Positions 15,890 through 25,601 of a stretch of DNA of 64,000 nt are shown piece by piece (within the stretch, counting starts at the first letter, position 1; each line of letters begins with the position of its first letter). The stretch comes from Sulfitobacter sp. HNIBRBA3233 (GTDB lineage Bacteria; Pseudomonadota; Alphaproteobacteria; Rhodobacterales; Rhodobacteraceae). The DNA is taken from assembly GCF_040149665.1 (NCBI RefSeq), contig NZ_JBEFLP010000001.1:372001-436000 (forward strand). Reading direction: 5' to 3'. Below the pieces are notes generated by a model, which saw nothing but the letters and a program-made list of their open reading frames with translations, searched no databases and had not been told where the DNA came from. Made by a program: the position numbers and the translations under genes.

Positions 15890-18800
15890 ATGAGCACCCG
15901 TCTCGCCACAGGTGGCCGCCTGATCGACAAGAGCAGGCCGGTCAAGTTCCGCTTCAACGGCAAACACATGTCCGGATACGCGGGCGACACGCTCGCCTCG
16001 GCGCTGCTGGCCAATGACCAGATGCTGGTGGGCCGGTCGTTCAAATACCACCGCCCCCGCGGCATCGTGGCCGCCGGCCCCGAAGAGCCGAACGCGCTGA
16101 TGAACCTCGGACGCGAAGGCCGCTTCGAACCCAACGCCCGCGCCACGACCACCGAACTCTTCGACGGGCTGCGCGCCGAAAGCCAGAACCACTGGCCCAG
16201 CCTCGAATTCGACGTGGGTGCGATCAACAAGCATCTCAGCCGCTTCCTGCCCGCGGGCTTCTATTACAAGATGTTCATCCATCCGCGGCCCTTCTGGAAA
16301 TACATCTACGAACCGATCATCCGCCACTCGGCGGGTCTGGGCCGTGCGCCCAAGGCGCGCGACGAGGACACCTACGAGCATTTCTACGCCTTCTGCGACG
16401 TGATGGTGGTGGGCGGCGGTGTGGCCGGGCTCGAAGCGGCCCGCGCGGCGGCGCTGACCGGCGCGCGGGTGATGCTGGTCGAACAGACCGCCCATTGGGG
16501 CGGCCGTGCACCCGTCGACGGTGGAGAGATCGACGGAAAGCCGGTGCAGGAGTGGATCGACGCGACCCTCGCGCAGCTTGCCGCACTCGACAACGTGACC
16601 CTGCGCACCCGCACCATGGCCTCCGGGGTCTACGATCACGGCTATGTGCTGGGCTACGAGCGGCTGACCGACCATGCGCCCGACACCGACGGGCCGCGCC
16701 ACCGGCTCTGGCGCATCCGCGCCGGCCATGTGATCACGGCGACAGGGGCGATCGAACGCCCGCTCAGCTTTGCGGGCAACGACATCCCCGGGGTGATGCT
16801 GGCCGCTGCGGTGCGCGACTACGTGGTGAACTTCGGCGTGTCCGTCGGCGACCGCACCGTGGTGGTGACCAACAACGACGACGCCTACCTCACCGCCATC
16901 GCGCTGAAACACGCGGGCCTCGACGTGCCTGCCGTGCTCGACGCGCGCGTTCTGGCCGAGGACAGCCCCTTGATGACCCAGGCAAGGGCGCTGGGGATCC
17001 GCGTTCTGATGGGCCACGGGATTTCCTCGGTCAAGGGAACGAAACGGGTCACCGGCGTGGCCGTCTGCAGCCAGGCGGGCGAGGGCGGCGTTCTCGAGGA
17101 GATCGCCTGCGATGCGGTGGCGATGTCGGGCGGCTGGTCGCCGGTGGTCCACCTGTGGTCCCATTGCGGCGGCAAGCTCACATGGGACGTCGATCATGCG
17201 TGCTTCAGCCCGCATCCCGACCACGCGCCCACCGGTGCCGACGGCATGCAGTTCGTCACCACCGCCGGCTGTGCCTCCGGTCTGTTCCAGCTGACCGATG
17301 TGCTCAACGATGCCTTTGCCGCCGCCGACGGCGTGGTGCGGTCCATGGGGATGAAACTGCCCCGCGACGCCAAACCACCCAAGTCCGATGTCACCGGCGA
17401 GGCGCTGATGGCACCGGTCTGGCTGATGCCGCAGGGCGCCAGTGCCAAGCTGCGCGAGAAAGCGTGGCTCGACTACCAGAACGACGTGAAAGTCTCGGAC
17501 GTGCGGCTGGCCGCGCAGGAAGGCTTCGTCTCCGTCGAACACGCCAAGCGCTACACCACGCTGGGCATGGCGACAGATCAGGGAAAACTCAGCAACATCA
17601 ACGGGCTCGCGGTGCTTGCTGGTGCACTGGATGAAGACATCCCCGCCGTGGGCACCACCACCTTCCGGCCGCCCTATCACCCCATCAGCATGGGCGCGAT
17701 CGGCGGCGAGGCGCGTGACGAGGTGTTCCAGCCCCTGCGCCGCACGCCGATGCACGACTGGCACGATGCCAACGGGGCAGAGTGGGAACCGGTTGGCCAC
17801 TGGCGCCGCCCCTACGCCTACAGGCGCGGTGGCGAATCCACCCATGACGCCGTGATGCGCGAGACCAAGAACGTGCGCGACAACCTCGGCCTGCTCGACG
17901 CTTCCACGCTGGGCAAGCTGATCGTCAAAGGGCCTGACGCGGGCAAGTTCCTCGACATGCTCTACACCAACATGATGAGCACGCTGAAGCCGGGCAAATG
18001 CCGCTACGGGCTGATGTGCAACGACAACGGCTTCCTGATCGACGATGGCGTGGTCGCGCGGATCGACGACGACACATGGCTGTGCCACACCACCACCGGC
18101 GGCGCGGACCGCATCCACGCCCATATGGAGGAATGGCTCCAGACCGAATGGTGGGACTGGAAGGTCTATGTGGCCAATGTGACCGAGCAATACGCGCAGG
18201 TCGCCGTGGTCGGGCCGAACGCGCGTACCGCGCTGGAGCGGCTGGGCGGCATGGATGTCTCCGCCGAGGCTCTGGGCTTCATGGAGTGGGCCGATGGCAC
18301 GCTGGGCGGCTTCAAGGTCCGGGTCTACCGGATTTCCTTCTCGGGCGAACTCAGCTTCGAGATCGCGGTCGATGCGGGGCAGGGACAGGCGTTCTGGGAT
18401 GCGCTGATGACGGTCGGCAACGATCTGGGTGTCATGCCCTACGGCACCGAGGCGCTGCATATCCTGCGCGCCGAGAAGGGGTTCATCATGATCGGCGACG
18501 AGACCGACGGCACCGTGATCCCGCAGGATCTGGGCCTCGACTGGGCGCTGTCGAAAAAGAAAGACGACTACCTCGGCAAGCGCGCCCAGCAGCGCAGCCA
18601 CATGGCCGATCCGGACCGCTGGAAGCTGGTGGGGCTGGAGACGACCGACGGCTCGACCCTGCCGGACGGCGCCTATGCCGTGGGCGAGGGCACGAACGAA
18701 AACGGCCAGCGCACCATGATCGGGCGGGTGACCTCCAGCTACCATTCGCCGAACCTCGAAAAGGGGATTGCGATGGGGCTGGTGCTGCACGGCCCCGACC

Positions 18801-18907
18801 GCATGGGCGAGGTGCTGGAATTCCCCGGCACCGACGGCAAGACCTACAAGGCGCGGATCGTCGATCCGGTATTCTACGACAAGGAAGGCGCAAAGCAGAA
18901 TGTCTGA
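15890..18907 (+). CDS. soxA: Sarcosine oxidase alpha subunit
   Basis: Large subunit of heterotetrameric sarcosine oxidase, 1005 residues, full family length. The N-terminal ferredoxin-like domain carries the PVKFRFNGKHMSGYAGDTLA start. The central dinucleotide-binding domain has VVGGGVAGLEAARAAALTG. The C-terminal third is a GcvT-like tetrahydrofolate-binding aminomethyltransferase domain (ESTHDAVMRETKNVRDNLGL ... LRAEKGFIMIGDETDGT), where formaldehyde equivalents are passed to folate. Its last bases overlap the soxG start. Confidence 0.97.
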   Translation: MSTRLATGGRLIDKSRPVKFRFNGKHMSGYAGDTLASALLANDQMLVGRSFKYHRPRGIVAAGPEEPNALMNLGREGRFEPNARATTTELFDGLRAESQNHWPSLEFDVGAINKHLSRFLPAGFYYKMFIHPRPFWKYIYEPIIRHSAGLGRAPKARDEDTYEHFYAFCDVMVVGGGVAGLEAARAAALTGARVMLVEQTAHWGGRAPVDGGEIDGKPVQEWIDATLAQLAALDNVTLRTRTMASGVYDHGYVLGYERLTDHAPDTDGPRHRLWRIRAGHVITATGAIERPLSFAGNDIPGVMLAAAVRDYVVNFGVSVGDRTVVVTNNDDAYLTAIALKHAGLDVPAVLDARVLAEDSPLMTQARALGIRVLMGHGISSVKGTKRVTGVAVCSQAGEGGVLEEIACDAVAMSGGWSPVVHLWSHCGGKLTWDVDHACFSPHPDHAPTGADGMQFVTTAGCASGLFQLTDVLNDAFAAADGVVRSMGMKLPRDAKPPKSDVTGEALMAPVWLMPQGASAKLREKAWLDYQNDVKVSDVRLAAQEGFVSVEHAKRYTTLGMATDQGKLSNINGLAVLAGALDEDIPAVGTTTFRPPYHPISMGAIGGEARDEVFQPLRRTPMHDWHDANGAEWEPVGHWRRPYAYRRGGESTHDAVMRETKNVRDNLGLLDASTLGKLIVKGPDAGKFLDMLYTNMMSTLKPGKCRYGLMCNDNGFLIDDGVVARIDDDTWLCHTTTGGADRIHAHMEEWLQTEWWDWKVYVANVTEQYAQVAVVGPNARTALERLGGMDVSAEALGFMEWADGTLGGFKVRVYRISFSGELSFEIAVDAGQGQAFWDALMTVGNDLGVMPYGTEALHILRAEKGFIMIGDETDGTVIPQDLGLDWALSKKKDDYLGKRAQQRSHMADPDRWKLVGLETTDGSTLPDGAYAVGEGTNENGQRTMIGRVTSSYHSPNLEKGIAMGLVLHGPDRMGEVLEFPGTDGKTYKARIVDPVFYDKEGAKQNV

Positions 18908-19469
18908 TCCGGTTGCCCCCATGAACAACGCCCGCTTCGATACTGGAATCGCTACGGTTTCCGAAGTTATCCCCACGGGGATGATCACCCTGCGTGGCGA
19001 TATTTCCGCGCGCAAGATCCAGAAGATCGCCACCCATGCCGCCGGCGTCGCCATGCCCGGCACCCGCCAGATCACCACCGACGGCGATGCCGCGCTGGCG
19101 TGGATGTCACCGGACGAGCTCTTGGTGATGTGCCCCTACGCCGAAGCCGGCCAGCGCGTTGCGGACATGCAAAAGGCGCTGGGGGGCGAACATGCATTGG
19201 TCGTCAACGTGTCTGACGCGCGGGCGATCTTTGACGTCTCGGGCCCCCGTGCGCGCGAAGTCATCGCGAAACTCGCGCCTGTCGATCTTGCCCCTGCGCA
19301 ATTCGGCCCCGGTGAGATCCGCCGCACGCGTCTTGCGCAGGTGCCGGCGGCCTTCTGGATGGTCTCGCAGGACAGCTTCCGCGTGGTTTGCTTCCGGTCC
19401 GTCGCGCAATATGTGTTCAACCTGCTGAAGACAGCGGCACAGACCGGATCCGAGGTCGACGCGTTCTGA
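18900..19469 (+). CDS. soxG: Sarcosine oxidase gamma subunit
   Basis: A 189-residue subunit with a fold related to the GcvT N-terminal domain. Recognisable features are ITLRGDISARKIQKI, SPDELLVMCP, NVSDARAIFDVSGPRAREV and the terminal FRVVCFRSVAQYVFNLL. The ATG overlaps the soxA stop by eight bases; the next ATG (codon 8) is less likely because of this coupling. It closes the sox gene set. The usual downstream folate genes (folD, purU) are not adjacent; sodB follows. Confidence 0.94.
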   Translation: MSDPVAPMNNARFDTGIATVSEVIPTGMITLRGDISARKIQKIATHAAGVAMPGTRQITTDGDAALAWMSPDELLVMCPYAEAGQRVADMQKALGGEHALVVNVSDARAIFDVSGPRAREVIAKLAPVDLAPAQFGPGEIRRTRLAQVPAAFWMVSQDSFRVVCFRSVAQYVFNLLKTAAQTGSEVDAF

Positions 19470-19592
19470 ACCGGCATCAAGGGGCCGCGGTCGGCACGCG
19501 CATCTGCGAAGTTTGCGCCGCGACCCCTTGACGCGGCCCTCATCCGCGCTCCATCTGAGGCAGAACAGCAATACAAAGAAGGAGACCCAGCA

Positions 19593-20192
19593 ATGGCTTT
19601 CGAACTTCCCGATCTTCCCTATGCACACGACGCCCTTGCCCCCAAAGGCATGAGCGCCGAAACTCTGGAATACCACCACGACAAGCACCACAACGCCTAT
19701 GTCACCAATGGCAACAAGGCCGTCGCGGGCACCGAGTGGGAGGGCAAATCCCTCGAAGAGATCATCAAGGGCACATACGATCCGAACGCCGTTGCCCAGA
19801 GCGGCATCTTCAACAACATCAGCCAGCTGTGGAATCACAACCAGTTCTGGGAAATGATGTGCCCCGACGTATGCCCGATGCCCAGCGAGCTTGAAAAAGC
19901 GCTGAACGAAAACTTCGGGTCGGTCGACAAGTTCAAGGACGCCTTCAAGGCGGCCGGTGGCGGCCAGTTCGGTTCGGGCTGGGCATGGCTGGTCAAGGAC
20001 ACCGACGGCAGCCTCAAGGTTACCAGCACCGAAAACGGTGTGAACCCCGTCTGCTTCGGCCAGACCGCGCTGCTGGGCTGTGACGTGTGGGAGCATTCCT
20101 ACTACATCGACTTCCGCAACGCGCGTCCCGACTATCTGACCAACTTCCTCGACAATCTTGTGAACTGGGAGAACGTCGCCTCGCGCATGTAA
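19593..20192 (+). CDS. sodB: Superoxide dismutase, Fe/Mn family
   Basis: Cytoplasmic superoxide dismutation. The 199-residue protein has all four metal ligands, H28 (EYHHDKHH), H82 (WNHNQFW), D164 and H168 (DVWEHSYY). The GGGQFGSGWAWLV stretch and overall length favour the iron or cambialistic type; metal choice cannot be settled from sequence alone. AAGGAG precedes the ATG, and a strong terminator follows, so it is probably monocistronic. It lies directly after the H2O2-generating sarcosine oxidase genes. Confidence 0.96.
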   Translation: MAFELPDLPYAHDALAPKGMSAETLEYHHDKHHNAYVTNGNKAVAGTEWEGKSLEEIIKGTYDPNAVAQSGIFNNISQLWNHNQFWEMMCPDVCPMPSELEKALNENFGSVDKFKDAFKAAGGGQFGSGWAWLVKDTDGSLKVTSTENGVNPVCFGQTALLGCDVWEHSYYIDFRNARPDYLTNFLDNLVNWENVASRM

Positions 20193-20225
20193 GCGCGGCG
20201 AAAGCCCCGAAACAGTCGAAGAAAG

Positions 20226-20261
20226 CGCCCCGCAGGACAACCCTGCGGGGCGTTTGCGTTG
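20226..20261 (+). terminator. Rho-independent terminator after sodB
   Basis: Perfect 11-bp stem CGCCCCGCAGG / CCTGCGGGGCG with a five-base loop, followed by TTTGCGTT. Confidence 0.85.
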
Positions 20262-20322
20262 GAACCCCTACCGGCGGCGATGCGTTTGTTCCCTAAGAAA
20301 AGCAATTCGAAAGGAAGAGCAC

Positions 20323-20532
20323 ATGGCCGAGCGTCACAGATCGAAAGACGGCAGTCGCGACAGCGACAAGTTCGTCGATGAAGATGCCGACATCTCCCAA
20401 CAGGGCCGCGCCGGGGGCGATATCCAGCGCGATGTCGCAACTCAGGACGAAGAAAAGCGCGGTGTCGAAAAGCCCCACGGCACCACCCGCGTCACCGGTG
20501 AAGACAAACGCAACCACGGAGAAGACGGATGA
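20323..20532 (+). CDS. Small highly charged hypothetical protein
   Basis: A 69-residue, very hydrophilic protein (MAERHRSKDGSRDSDKFVDE and similar) without hydrophobic core or cysteine, probably disordered. GGAAGAG seven bases before the ATG supports the start. Its stop overlaps the ATG of the host-attachment-family gene by four bases, so the two are translationally coupled and likely act together. I do not recognise a family. Confidence 0.75.
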   Translation: MAERHRSKDGSRDSDKFVDEDADISQQGRAGGDIQRDVATQDEEKRGVEKPHGTTRVTGEDKRNHGEDG

Positions 20533-20984
20533 GCACGCTGACCAAAGACACATGGGTTCTGGTCGCCGACGGCGAAAAGGCCCTTTTCCTCGTAAACCAG
20601 ACAGATGCGGAAAACCCGTTCCTCAACGTCGTGAAGACCGAAGAGCAGGACAATCCGCCCACCCGCGAACAGGCGGCCAACCGTCCGGGGCGTTTCAATG
20701 ACGGCCCCAGCACGCACCGCTCTGCCGTGGACGATACGGACTGGCACCAGCTGGCCAAGGACCGCTTCGCCGCCGATCTGGCGGATATCCTTTACAAGAA
20801 AGCGCATGCAGGCGAATTCAAGCGGATCATCCTCGTCGCCGACCCCGGCACATTGGGCGAGCTGCGCGACGAGCTGCATCAGGAAGTCACCGACAAGGTC
20901 GTGGGCGAAATTCCCAAGACCCTGACCAATCACCCGGTGGAGGAAATCGAAAAGATCGTCCACGCCGAGCTTGAAGCAGCCTGA
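20529..20984 (+). CDS. Host-attachment protein family (bacterial release-factor-like, baeRF group)
   Basis: A 151-residue protein resembling the 'host attachment protein' family, named from Agrobacterium and related structurally to archaeo-eukaryotic release factor domains. Supporting stretches are TWVLVADGEKALFLVN near the start, a central DTDWHQLAKDRFAADLADIL and FKRIILVADPGTLGELRDEL. There is no catalytic GGQ motif, so peptide release is not expected. Stress- or ribosome-related roles are inferences only. It is coupled to the small charged protein upstream and followed by a terminator. Confidence 0.8.
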   Translation: MSTLTKDTWVLVADGEKALFLVNQTDAENPFLNVVKTEEQDNPPTREQAANRPGRFNDGPSTHRSAVDDTDWHQLAKDRFAADLADILYKKAHAGEFKRIILVADPGTLGELRDELHQEVTDKVVGEIPKTLTNHPVEEIEKIVHAELEAA

Positions 20985-21008
20985 AGGCCGCCGGAAGGTT
21001 CAGCCAAG

Positions 21009-21039
21009 ACGCCCGGTTTCGACCGGGCGTTTTGCGTTT
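21009..21039 (+). terminator. Terminator between convergent genes
   Basis: Perfect 9-bp stem ACGCCCGGT / ACCGGGCGT with a TTCG tetraloop, followed by TTTGCGTTT. The convergent LOG-family gene ends at the tail of the hairpin. Confidence 0.85.
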
Positions 21040-21591
21040 CTAGTCCAGAGTGTCGCGCAACAACGCCATCGCCCCGTCGGCGTCGGGCACCCAGTGGATG
21101 AAATCCAGCAGGCTCGCATCCGCAAACCCGCGTGTCACGACATGTTCGAGCAAGGTCTTCAGAGGATCCCAGTAGCCTTCGGAATTGACCACGACAATGG
21201 GTTTTGCGTGCAGGCGCAGCTGCCGCCATGTCAGAACCTCGAACACCTCGTCGAGCGAACCCGCACCGCCGGGCAGCACCACGACAGCATCGCAGTTCAT
21301 GAACATCACCTTTTTGCGCTCGTGCATGGTTTCCGTCACGATATAGCGGGTCAGATCGGTCTTGCCGACTTCCCAATCCACCAGATGCTGGGGGATCACG
21401 CCGAAGGTATCGCCGCCAGCCAGCTGCGCGGCCCGCGCCACGGTGCCCATCAGCCCGACATCACCGGCCCCGTACACCAGCCGCCAGTTCTGCGCGGCAA
21501 TCGCGTCCCCCAGCGCCTGCGCGTCACGCTCGAACGCAGGCACATCGCCCATGCGCGAGCCGCAGAAAACGCAAATGGATTTTGCAAACAT
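21040..21591 (-). CDS. LOG family protein (nucleoside 5'-monophosphate phosphoribohydrolase-like)
   Basis: A 183-residue Rossmann-fold protein of the 'lonely guy' family, which releases bases from nucleoside monophosphates; many bacterial members are called 'TIGR00730 family'. Seen: ICVFCGSR near the start, VYGAGDVGLMG, and the hallmark LPGGAGSLDEVFEVLTWRQL (PGGAGSLDE at 107-115). The start at 21591 is chosen because the family begins with MxxxICVFCGS; the frame is open further upstream but reads unlike the family. It is convergent with the preceding gene across a shared terminator. Confidence 0.9.
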   Translation of the reverse strand: MFAKSICVFCGSRMGDVPAFERDAQALGDAIAAQNWRLVYGAGDVGLMGTVARAAQLAGGDTFGVIPQHLVDWEVGKTDLTRYIVTETMHERKKVMFMNCDAVVVLPGGAGSLDEVFEVLTWRQLRLHAKPIVVVNSEGYWDPLKTLLEHVVTRGFADASLLDFIHWVPDADGAMALLRDTLD

Positions 21592-21723
21592 GTGACACCT
21601 TTTCACTGAAATCGCCAAGACAGCCACCGATGCGGGACCAGAGGCGTGATAGCTTTGACCCGTGATAGCCTCTCCGCTACAAAGGCTCAACGCGCGATCG
21701 CGCATGGTACGGGATGGAAGGCT

Positions 21724-23088
21724 ATGGGCAAAGACGCGGGCGGACTGGGCGGAAACGCGGGCGCAGGGGTCGCTGCGGGACTTGTCGTCGTCGCATTGGT
21801 CGTCGGCGCCTATATCGCCTTCGGCGCAGATCCGTCACCGGATGCGCCCGAGATCGCGGAAACACCGCAGGCGCCCGCCTCCGGGGACGCGACGGAAACG
21901 GCGCTCGCACCCGCGCCACAGGCCGAGCGCGACGGTGACAAAGACACTGCCGCCACCACCGCGACAGACACGGACCAAGCGGTTGCCGACAGCCCATCAG
22001 CGCAAGACCCGACCGACACACCACAGGCCGCGGCAGAGCCACCGGCGGTCATGCCGCAGGCTCCATCGTTTGACGAATTGCGCCGCGAACCCGACGGATC
22101 GACCGTTATCGCGGGACGCGCCGTGCCCTTCAGCCGCGTGCGCATTCTGGTCGACGGTCGTGAGATCGCCACCGCCGAGGCAGACAGCAGCGGCGGCTTC
22201 GCAGCCTTTGCAACCCTGCCGGGGCAACCGGTGCCGCAGGTCGTGACGCTCGATGCGGAATTGTCGGGCACGGCGGTCGCCTCCGAAGAGCAGATCATCC
22301 TCGCTCCCTCCGCACCGCAGGCCGATACGGATGCACCGGATCCGGTGGCGGAAACCACCGAGATCGCGGCCCTGTCCGAACCCCTGACCGAGGCCAGCAG
22401 CCCTGCGCAACCTTCCGAAGCGCAGCAGGGCACCGCAGGGCAGGAGGACGCGCAGCGCAAGGCCGGTGAAACCGGGGCCGCCGACACGACGGCAGAGCCC
22501 GCCGGTGATACCGTCGCAAGCGCGCAACCCGCGCCCGCGGATCCGCCCGCGCCGGCACCGGTCGCAGTGCTGAAATCGGATGCCGCCGGTGTCGCACTGC
22601 TGCAGCCCGCGCAACCCGATGTGATGGACCGCGTGGCGCTTGATACCATCGGCTACAGCGCGATCGGCGATGTGCAACTTTCGGGACGCGCGCAGGCCGA
22701 AGCCGACAAGGTGCGGATATACCTCGACAACCGCGCGGTGATCAGCCTGCCGGTCGGGGCCGATGGCCGCTGGCGCGGTGATCTGCCGGACGTGGACGAA
22801 GGCGTCTATACCCTGCGGGTGGACGAGGTGAACGCCGAAGGCGACGTCAGCAGCCGCGTGGAGACCCCGTTCAAACGCGAATCCTCCGCCGTGCTCGAGG
22901 CGGCGACCCAGGCCACCGGCGGGCCGGTCTCGGCGGTGACCGTGCAAAAGGGCGCGACGCTCTGGGCGATTGCGCGTGACCGCTACGGGGACGGTCTGCT
23001 CTATGTGCGGGTGTTCGAGGCGAATGCCGACAGCATCCGTGACCCCGATCTGATCTATCCCGGTCAGGTCTTCGATCTGCCCGACTAG
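21724..23088 (+). CDS. Membrane-anchored LysM domain protein
   Basis: A 454-residue protein. Residues about 12-35 are a membrane anchor ([20 protein letters not shown]). A long Ala/Pro/Asp/Thr-rich low-complexity region with acidic bias follows. Two Ig-like or filamentous repeats can be discerned ([20 protein letters not shown] and [20 protein letters not shown]). A C-terminal LysM domain, [20 protein letters not shown] to the end, is a peptidoglycan-binding module. GGAAGG before the ATG at 21724 decides the start. It is probably exported to the periplasm. The function beyond cell-wall binding is unknown. Confidence 0.85.
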   Translation: MGKDAGGLGGNAGAGVAAGLVVVALVVGAYIAFGADPSPDAPEIAETPQAPASGDATETALAPAPQAERDGDKDTAATTATDTDQAVADSPSAQDPTDTPQAAAEPPAVMPQAPSFDELRREPDGSTVIAGRAVPFSRVRILVDGREIATAEADSSGGFAAFATLPGQPVPQVVTLDAELSGTAVASEEQIILAPSAPQADTDAPDPVAETTEIAALSEPLTEASSPAQPSEAQQGTAGQEDAQRKAGETGAADTTAEPAGDTVASAQPAPADPPAPAPVAVLKSDAAGVALLQPAQPDVMDRVALDTIGYSAIGDVQLSGRAQAEADKVRIYLDNRAVISLPVGADGRWRGDLPDVDEGVYTLRVDEVNAEGDVSSRVETPFKRESSAVLEAATQATGGPVSAVTVQKGATLWAIARDRYGDGLLYVRVFEANADSIRDPDLIYPGQVFDLPD

Positions 23089-23172
23089 CGATCGCCGCGC
23101 GAATGCGCGGCTGCGGGTGGCGGTCGGCGCGACGGCGGACTATGTACAGGCCGAGAGCAGACAGGATTGAGC

Positions 23173-25041
23173 ATGGCCACCGATACCGCCGCAGGGCAGG
23201 ACCCTTCCCAGAAGGACAATACCAACGTGCCGGGTGCGCAGAGCGCACAGACGGACGAGGCGGCGGCAGTCGCCGCCGAACGGCAATCGGCCATGCGCGT
23301 GCTGCGCAAGGTCGCGCCCTACCTGTGGCCTGCGGACAAACCTTGGATCCGCCGCCGAGTGGTCTGGGCCATGGTTGCGCTCTTCGTCTCGAAACTCGTC
23401 TCGGTCGTCACGCCGATCTTCTACCGCGACGCCACCGACGCGCTGGCGGGCGAGGGCGTCCCGATGATCGCGCTCGGGGCCATCGGTCTGACCGTGGCCT
23501 ACGGTCTGGCGCGGTTGATGAACGTGGGCTTCCAGCAATTGCGCGACGCGATCTTTGCCCGCGTGGGCCAGCGCGCGCTGCGCACCCTTGCGCTCGAGAC
23601 CTTTACCCACATCCACCGCCTGTCGATGCGCTATCATATCACGCGCAAGACAGGGGGCCTCAGCCGGATCATCGAACGCGGGGTGAAGGGGGTCGAGTTC
23701 CTGCTGCGGTTCTTGTTGTTCAACATCGGCCCGCTGATCCTCGAATTGCTGATGATCGGGGTGATCCTGACGATCCTCTTTGACTGGACCTACCTTCTGG
23801 TCGTGGCCGTCACCATCGGCCTCTACATCTGGTTCACCTTCGCCGTCAGCGAATGGCGCGTGAAGCTGCGCCGCCAGATGAACGATCAGGACACCGATGC
23901 CAACCAGAAGGCCATCGACAGCCTGCTCAATTACGAGACCGTGAAATACTTCGGTGCCGAAACCCGCGAGGCCGAGCGCTATGACCGCGCCATGGCGGGC
24001 TACGAGGAAGCGGCGATCAAGACCAACTACTCGCTGGCGTTTCTGAACTTCGGCCAGTCGCTGATCATCACGGCGGGTCTGGTTGCAGTGATGGTGATGG
24101 CGGCAATCGGGGTGCAGAACGGCGATCTGACCGTGGGCGATTTCGTCATGGTAAACGCCTATATGATCCAGATCACCGTGCCGCTGAATTTCCTCGGGAC
24201 GGTTTACCGCGAAATCCGGCAGGCGCTGGTGGACATGGGCGAGATGTTCAATCTGCTCGAACAACCCGCCGAGATCACGGACAAGCCGCAGGCCCACGCC
24301 CTCAAGGTCGAGGGCGGGCGCGTGGCGCTCGAGAATGTGCATTTCGGCTACAACCCCGACCGCGAGATCCTCAAAGGGGTGAGCCTCGTCGCCGAACCCG
24401 GCCAGACCGTGGCGATCGTAGGCTCCACCGGGTCGGGCAAATCGACCATCGGGCGGCTGCTGTTTCGGTTTTACGACGTGCAGTCAGGCAGTCTGAAGAT
24501 CGACGGTCAGGACGTGCGCGACGTGACCCAGGACAGCCTGCACCGCAACATCGGCGTCGTGCCGCAGGACACGGTGCTGTTCAACGACACCATCGGCTAC
24601 AACATCGCCTACGGGCGCGACAACGCCACCCGGCAGGACGTGGAAGCCGCCGCGCGGGCCGCGCAGATCCACGATTTCATCGTCGCCTTGCCCGACGGTT
24701 ACGAGACGACCGTGGGCGAACGGGGCCTGAAGCTCTCGGGCGGCGAGAAGCAGCGCGTGGGCATCGCCCGCACGCTGCTCAAGGACCCGCCGATCCTGCT
24801 GCTGGACGAGGCGACCAGCGCGCTCGACAGCGAAACCGAGCACGAGATCCAGGACGCGCTGCGCCGCGCGGGGCAGGGACGCACCGTGCTGACCATCGCG
24901 CACCGCCTGTCCACCGTGGCCGAGGCCGACACGATTGTCGTGCTCGAGAAGGGCGAAGTCGTCGAACAGGGCACCCATGATGCGCTGCTGGCGGCGAACG
25001 GCCGCTACGCGCAGCTGTGGCATCGCCAGCAGTCGGAATAA
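23173..25041 (+). CDS. Atm1-type ABC exporter (fused permease and ATPase)
   Basis: Half-size ABC exporter of 622 residues in the Atm1/HMT1 branch; bacterial relatives move glutathione conjugates or heavy-metal-glutathione complexes. After a hydrophilic 50-residue N-terminus come six membrane segments, then the ATPase with Walker A GSTGSGKST (417-425), signature LSGGEKQR (521-528) and Walker B ILLLDEATSALDSETE. The YRDATDALAGEG region after the first helix and SLLNYETVKYFGAE are typical of Atm1 proteins. The ATG at 23173 is preferred to a TTG two codons earlier. Its stop overlaps the start of the next small gene. Confidence 0.92.
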   Translation: MATDTAAGQDPSQKDNTNVPGAQSAQTDEAAAVAAERQSAMRVLRKVAPYLWPADKPWIRRRVVWAMVALFVSKLVSVVTPIFYRDATDALAGEGVPMIALGAIGLTVAYGLARLMNVGFQQLRDAIFARVGQRALRTLALETFTHIHRLSMRYHITRKTGGLSRIIERGVKGVEFLLRFLLFNIGPLILELLMIGVILTILFDWTYLLVVAVTIGLYIWFTFAVSEWRVKLRRQMNDQDTDANQKAIDSLLNYETVKYFGAETREAERYDRAMAGYEEAAIKTNYSLAFLNFGQSLIITAGLVAVMVMAAIGVQNGDLTVGDFVMVNAYMIQITVPLNFLGTVYREIRQALVDMGEMFNLLEQPAEITDKPQAHALKVEGGRVALENVHFGYNPDREILKGVSLVAEPGQTVAIVGSTGSGKSTIGRLLFRFYDVQSGSLKIDGQDVRDVTQDSLHRNIGVVPQDTVLFNDTIGYNIAYGRDNATRQDVEAAARAAQIHDFIVALPDGYETTVGERGLKLSGGEKQRVGIARTLLKDPPILLLDEATSALDSETEHEIQDALRRAGQGRTVLTIAHRLSTVAEADTIVVLEKGEVVEQGTHDALLAANGRYAQLWHRQQSE

Positions 25042-25400
25042 TGGCCCGCAAGGCCTATCCGACGACACCCGACGGCCGCTATTTCGTCTCCAAGGGGCGG
25101 CTGTGGCGCTGCACCGATCCGGGCCTGGATGACAGCACCCGGCGCGCGGCGGTCAAGGCGCTGATGCAGGCCCGCAGGGCCGTGGCACAGGCGGGCGATG
25201 CGCAGGCCGAACGGTCTGCGCGTGACGCCGTCGATGCGGCCAAGCGCAAGCTGGGCGAACGCGGACCTGTCTGGTGGGACGATGGTGCCCCGGACGAGGG
25301 CGGCAAACACCCTGCGAATTCAGGCTACGCGGAGTGGTGGCGGGGGCTGGATGCGGCCGCGCGCGCGGCAGGCGATCCGACATCCGCAGACCAAGCGTGA
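25041..25400 (+). CDS. Small conserved hypothetical protein (often mis-named 'biopolymer transporter Tol')
   Basis: A 119-residue soluble protein starting RKAYPTTPDGRYFVSKGRLW, followed by an Ala/Arg-rich helical stretch (MQARRAVAQAGDAQAERSAR) and GERGPVWWDDGAPDEGGKHP. Database relatives that I recall carry the label biopolymer transporter Tol, but there is no membrane segment or Tol-like motif here, so I treat the function as unknown. The first base of its ATG is the last base of the ABC exporter stop codon, so the two are translationally coupled. Confidence 0.75.
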   Translation: MARKAYPTTPDGRYFVSKGRLWRCTDPGLDDSTRRAAVKALMQARRAVAQAGDAQAERSARDAVDAAKRKLGERGPVWWDDGAPDEGGKHPANSGYAEWWRGLDAAARAAGDPTSADQA

Positions 25401-25410
25401 TCCCCTGGAC

Positions 25411-25429
25411 GGGGCCGCGCAGCGGCCCC
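25411..25429. repeat. Short perfect inverted repeat after the small gene
   Basis: GGGGCCGC / GCGGCCCC with a three-base loop, eleven bases beyond the stop of the preceding gene. No T-tract follows, so it may be an attenuated or rho-assisted end signal. Confidence 0.4.
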
Positions 25430-25550
25430 GACGACATTCTGGCATCCGGTCGAAGCGGCGGGGATCATCCCCTGGCCAAGGCGCGGGCGGTCGCGGTGGC
25501 ATGCGCAGGATGCTTTGGCGATCTGCCTTCTCTAACGCTCTGAAACTGTC

Positions 25551-25574
25551 GCGCCGCGCCCGAAGGCGCGGCGC
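25551..25574. terminator. Strong hairpin between convergent genes
   Basis: Perfect 10-bp stem GCGCCGCGCC / GGCGCGGCGC with loop CGAA, 28 bases beyond the stop of the RND pump gene. The flanks lack a clear T-tract, so terminator function is likely but not certain. Confidence 0.45.
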
Positions 25575-25601
25575 AAGCCTGTCACCGTGCCATGAGGCGC
25601 G

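Noticed and set aside
15869-19078. 1069-codon minus-strand frame opposite soxA and soxG
   Set aside because: Antisense shadow: repetitive His/Val/Gly composition and no recognisable motif, while soxA and soxG on the plus strand are complete.
19528-19556. TTGACG plus 17 bases plus CCATCT upstream of sodB as a promoter
   Set aside because: The -35 box is good and vaguely heat-shock-like, but the -10 box is poor; not enough to call.
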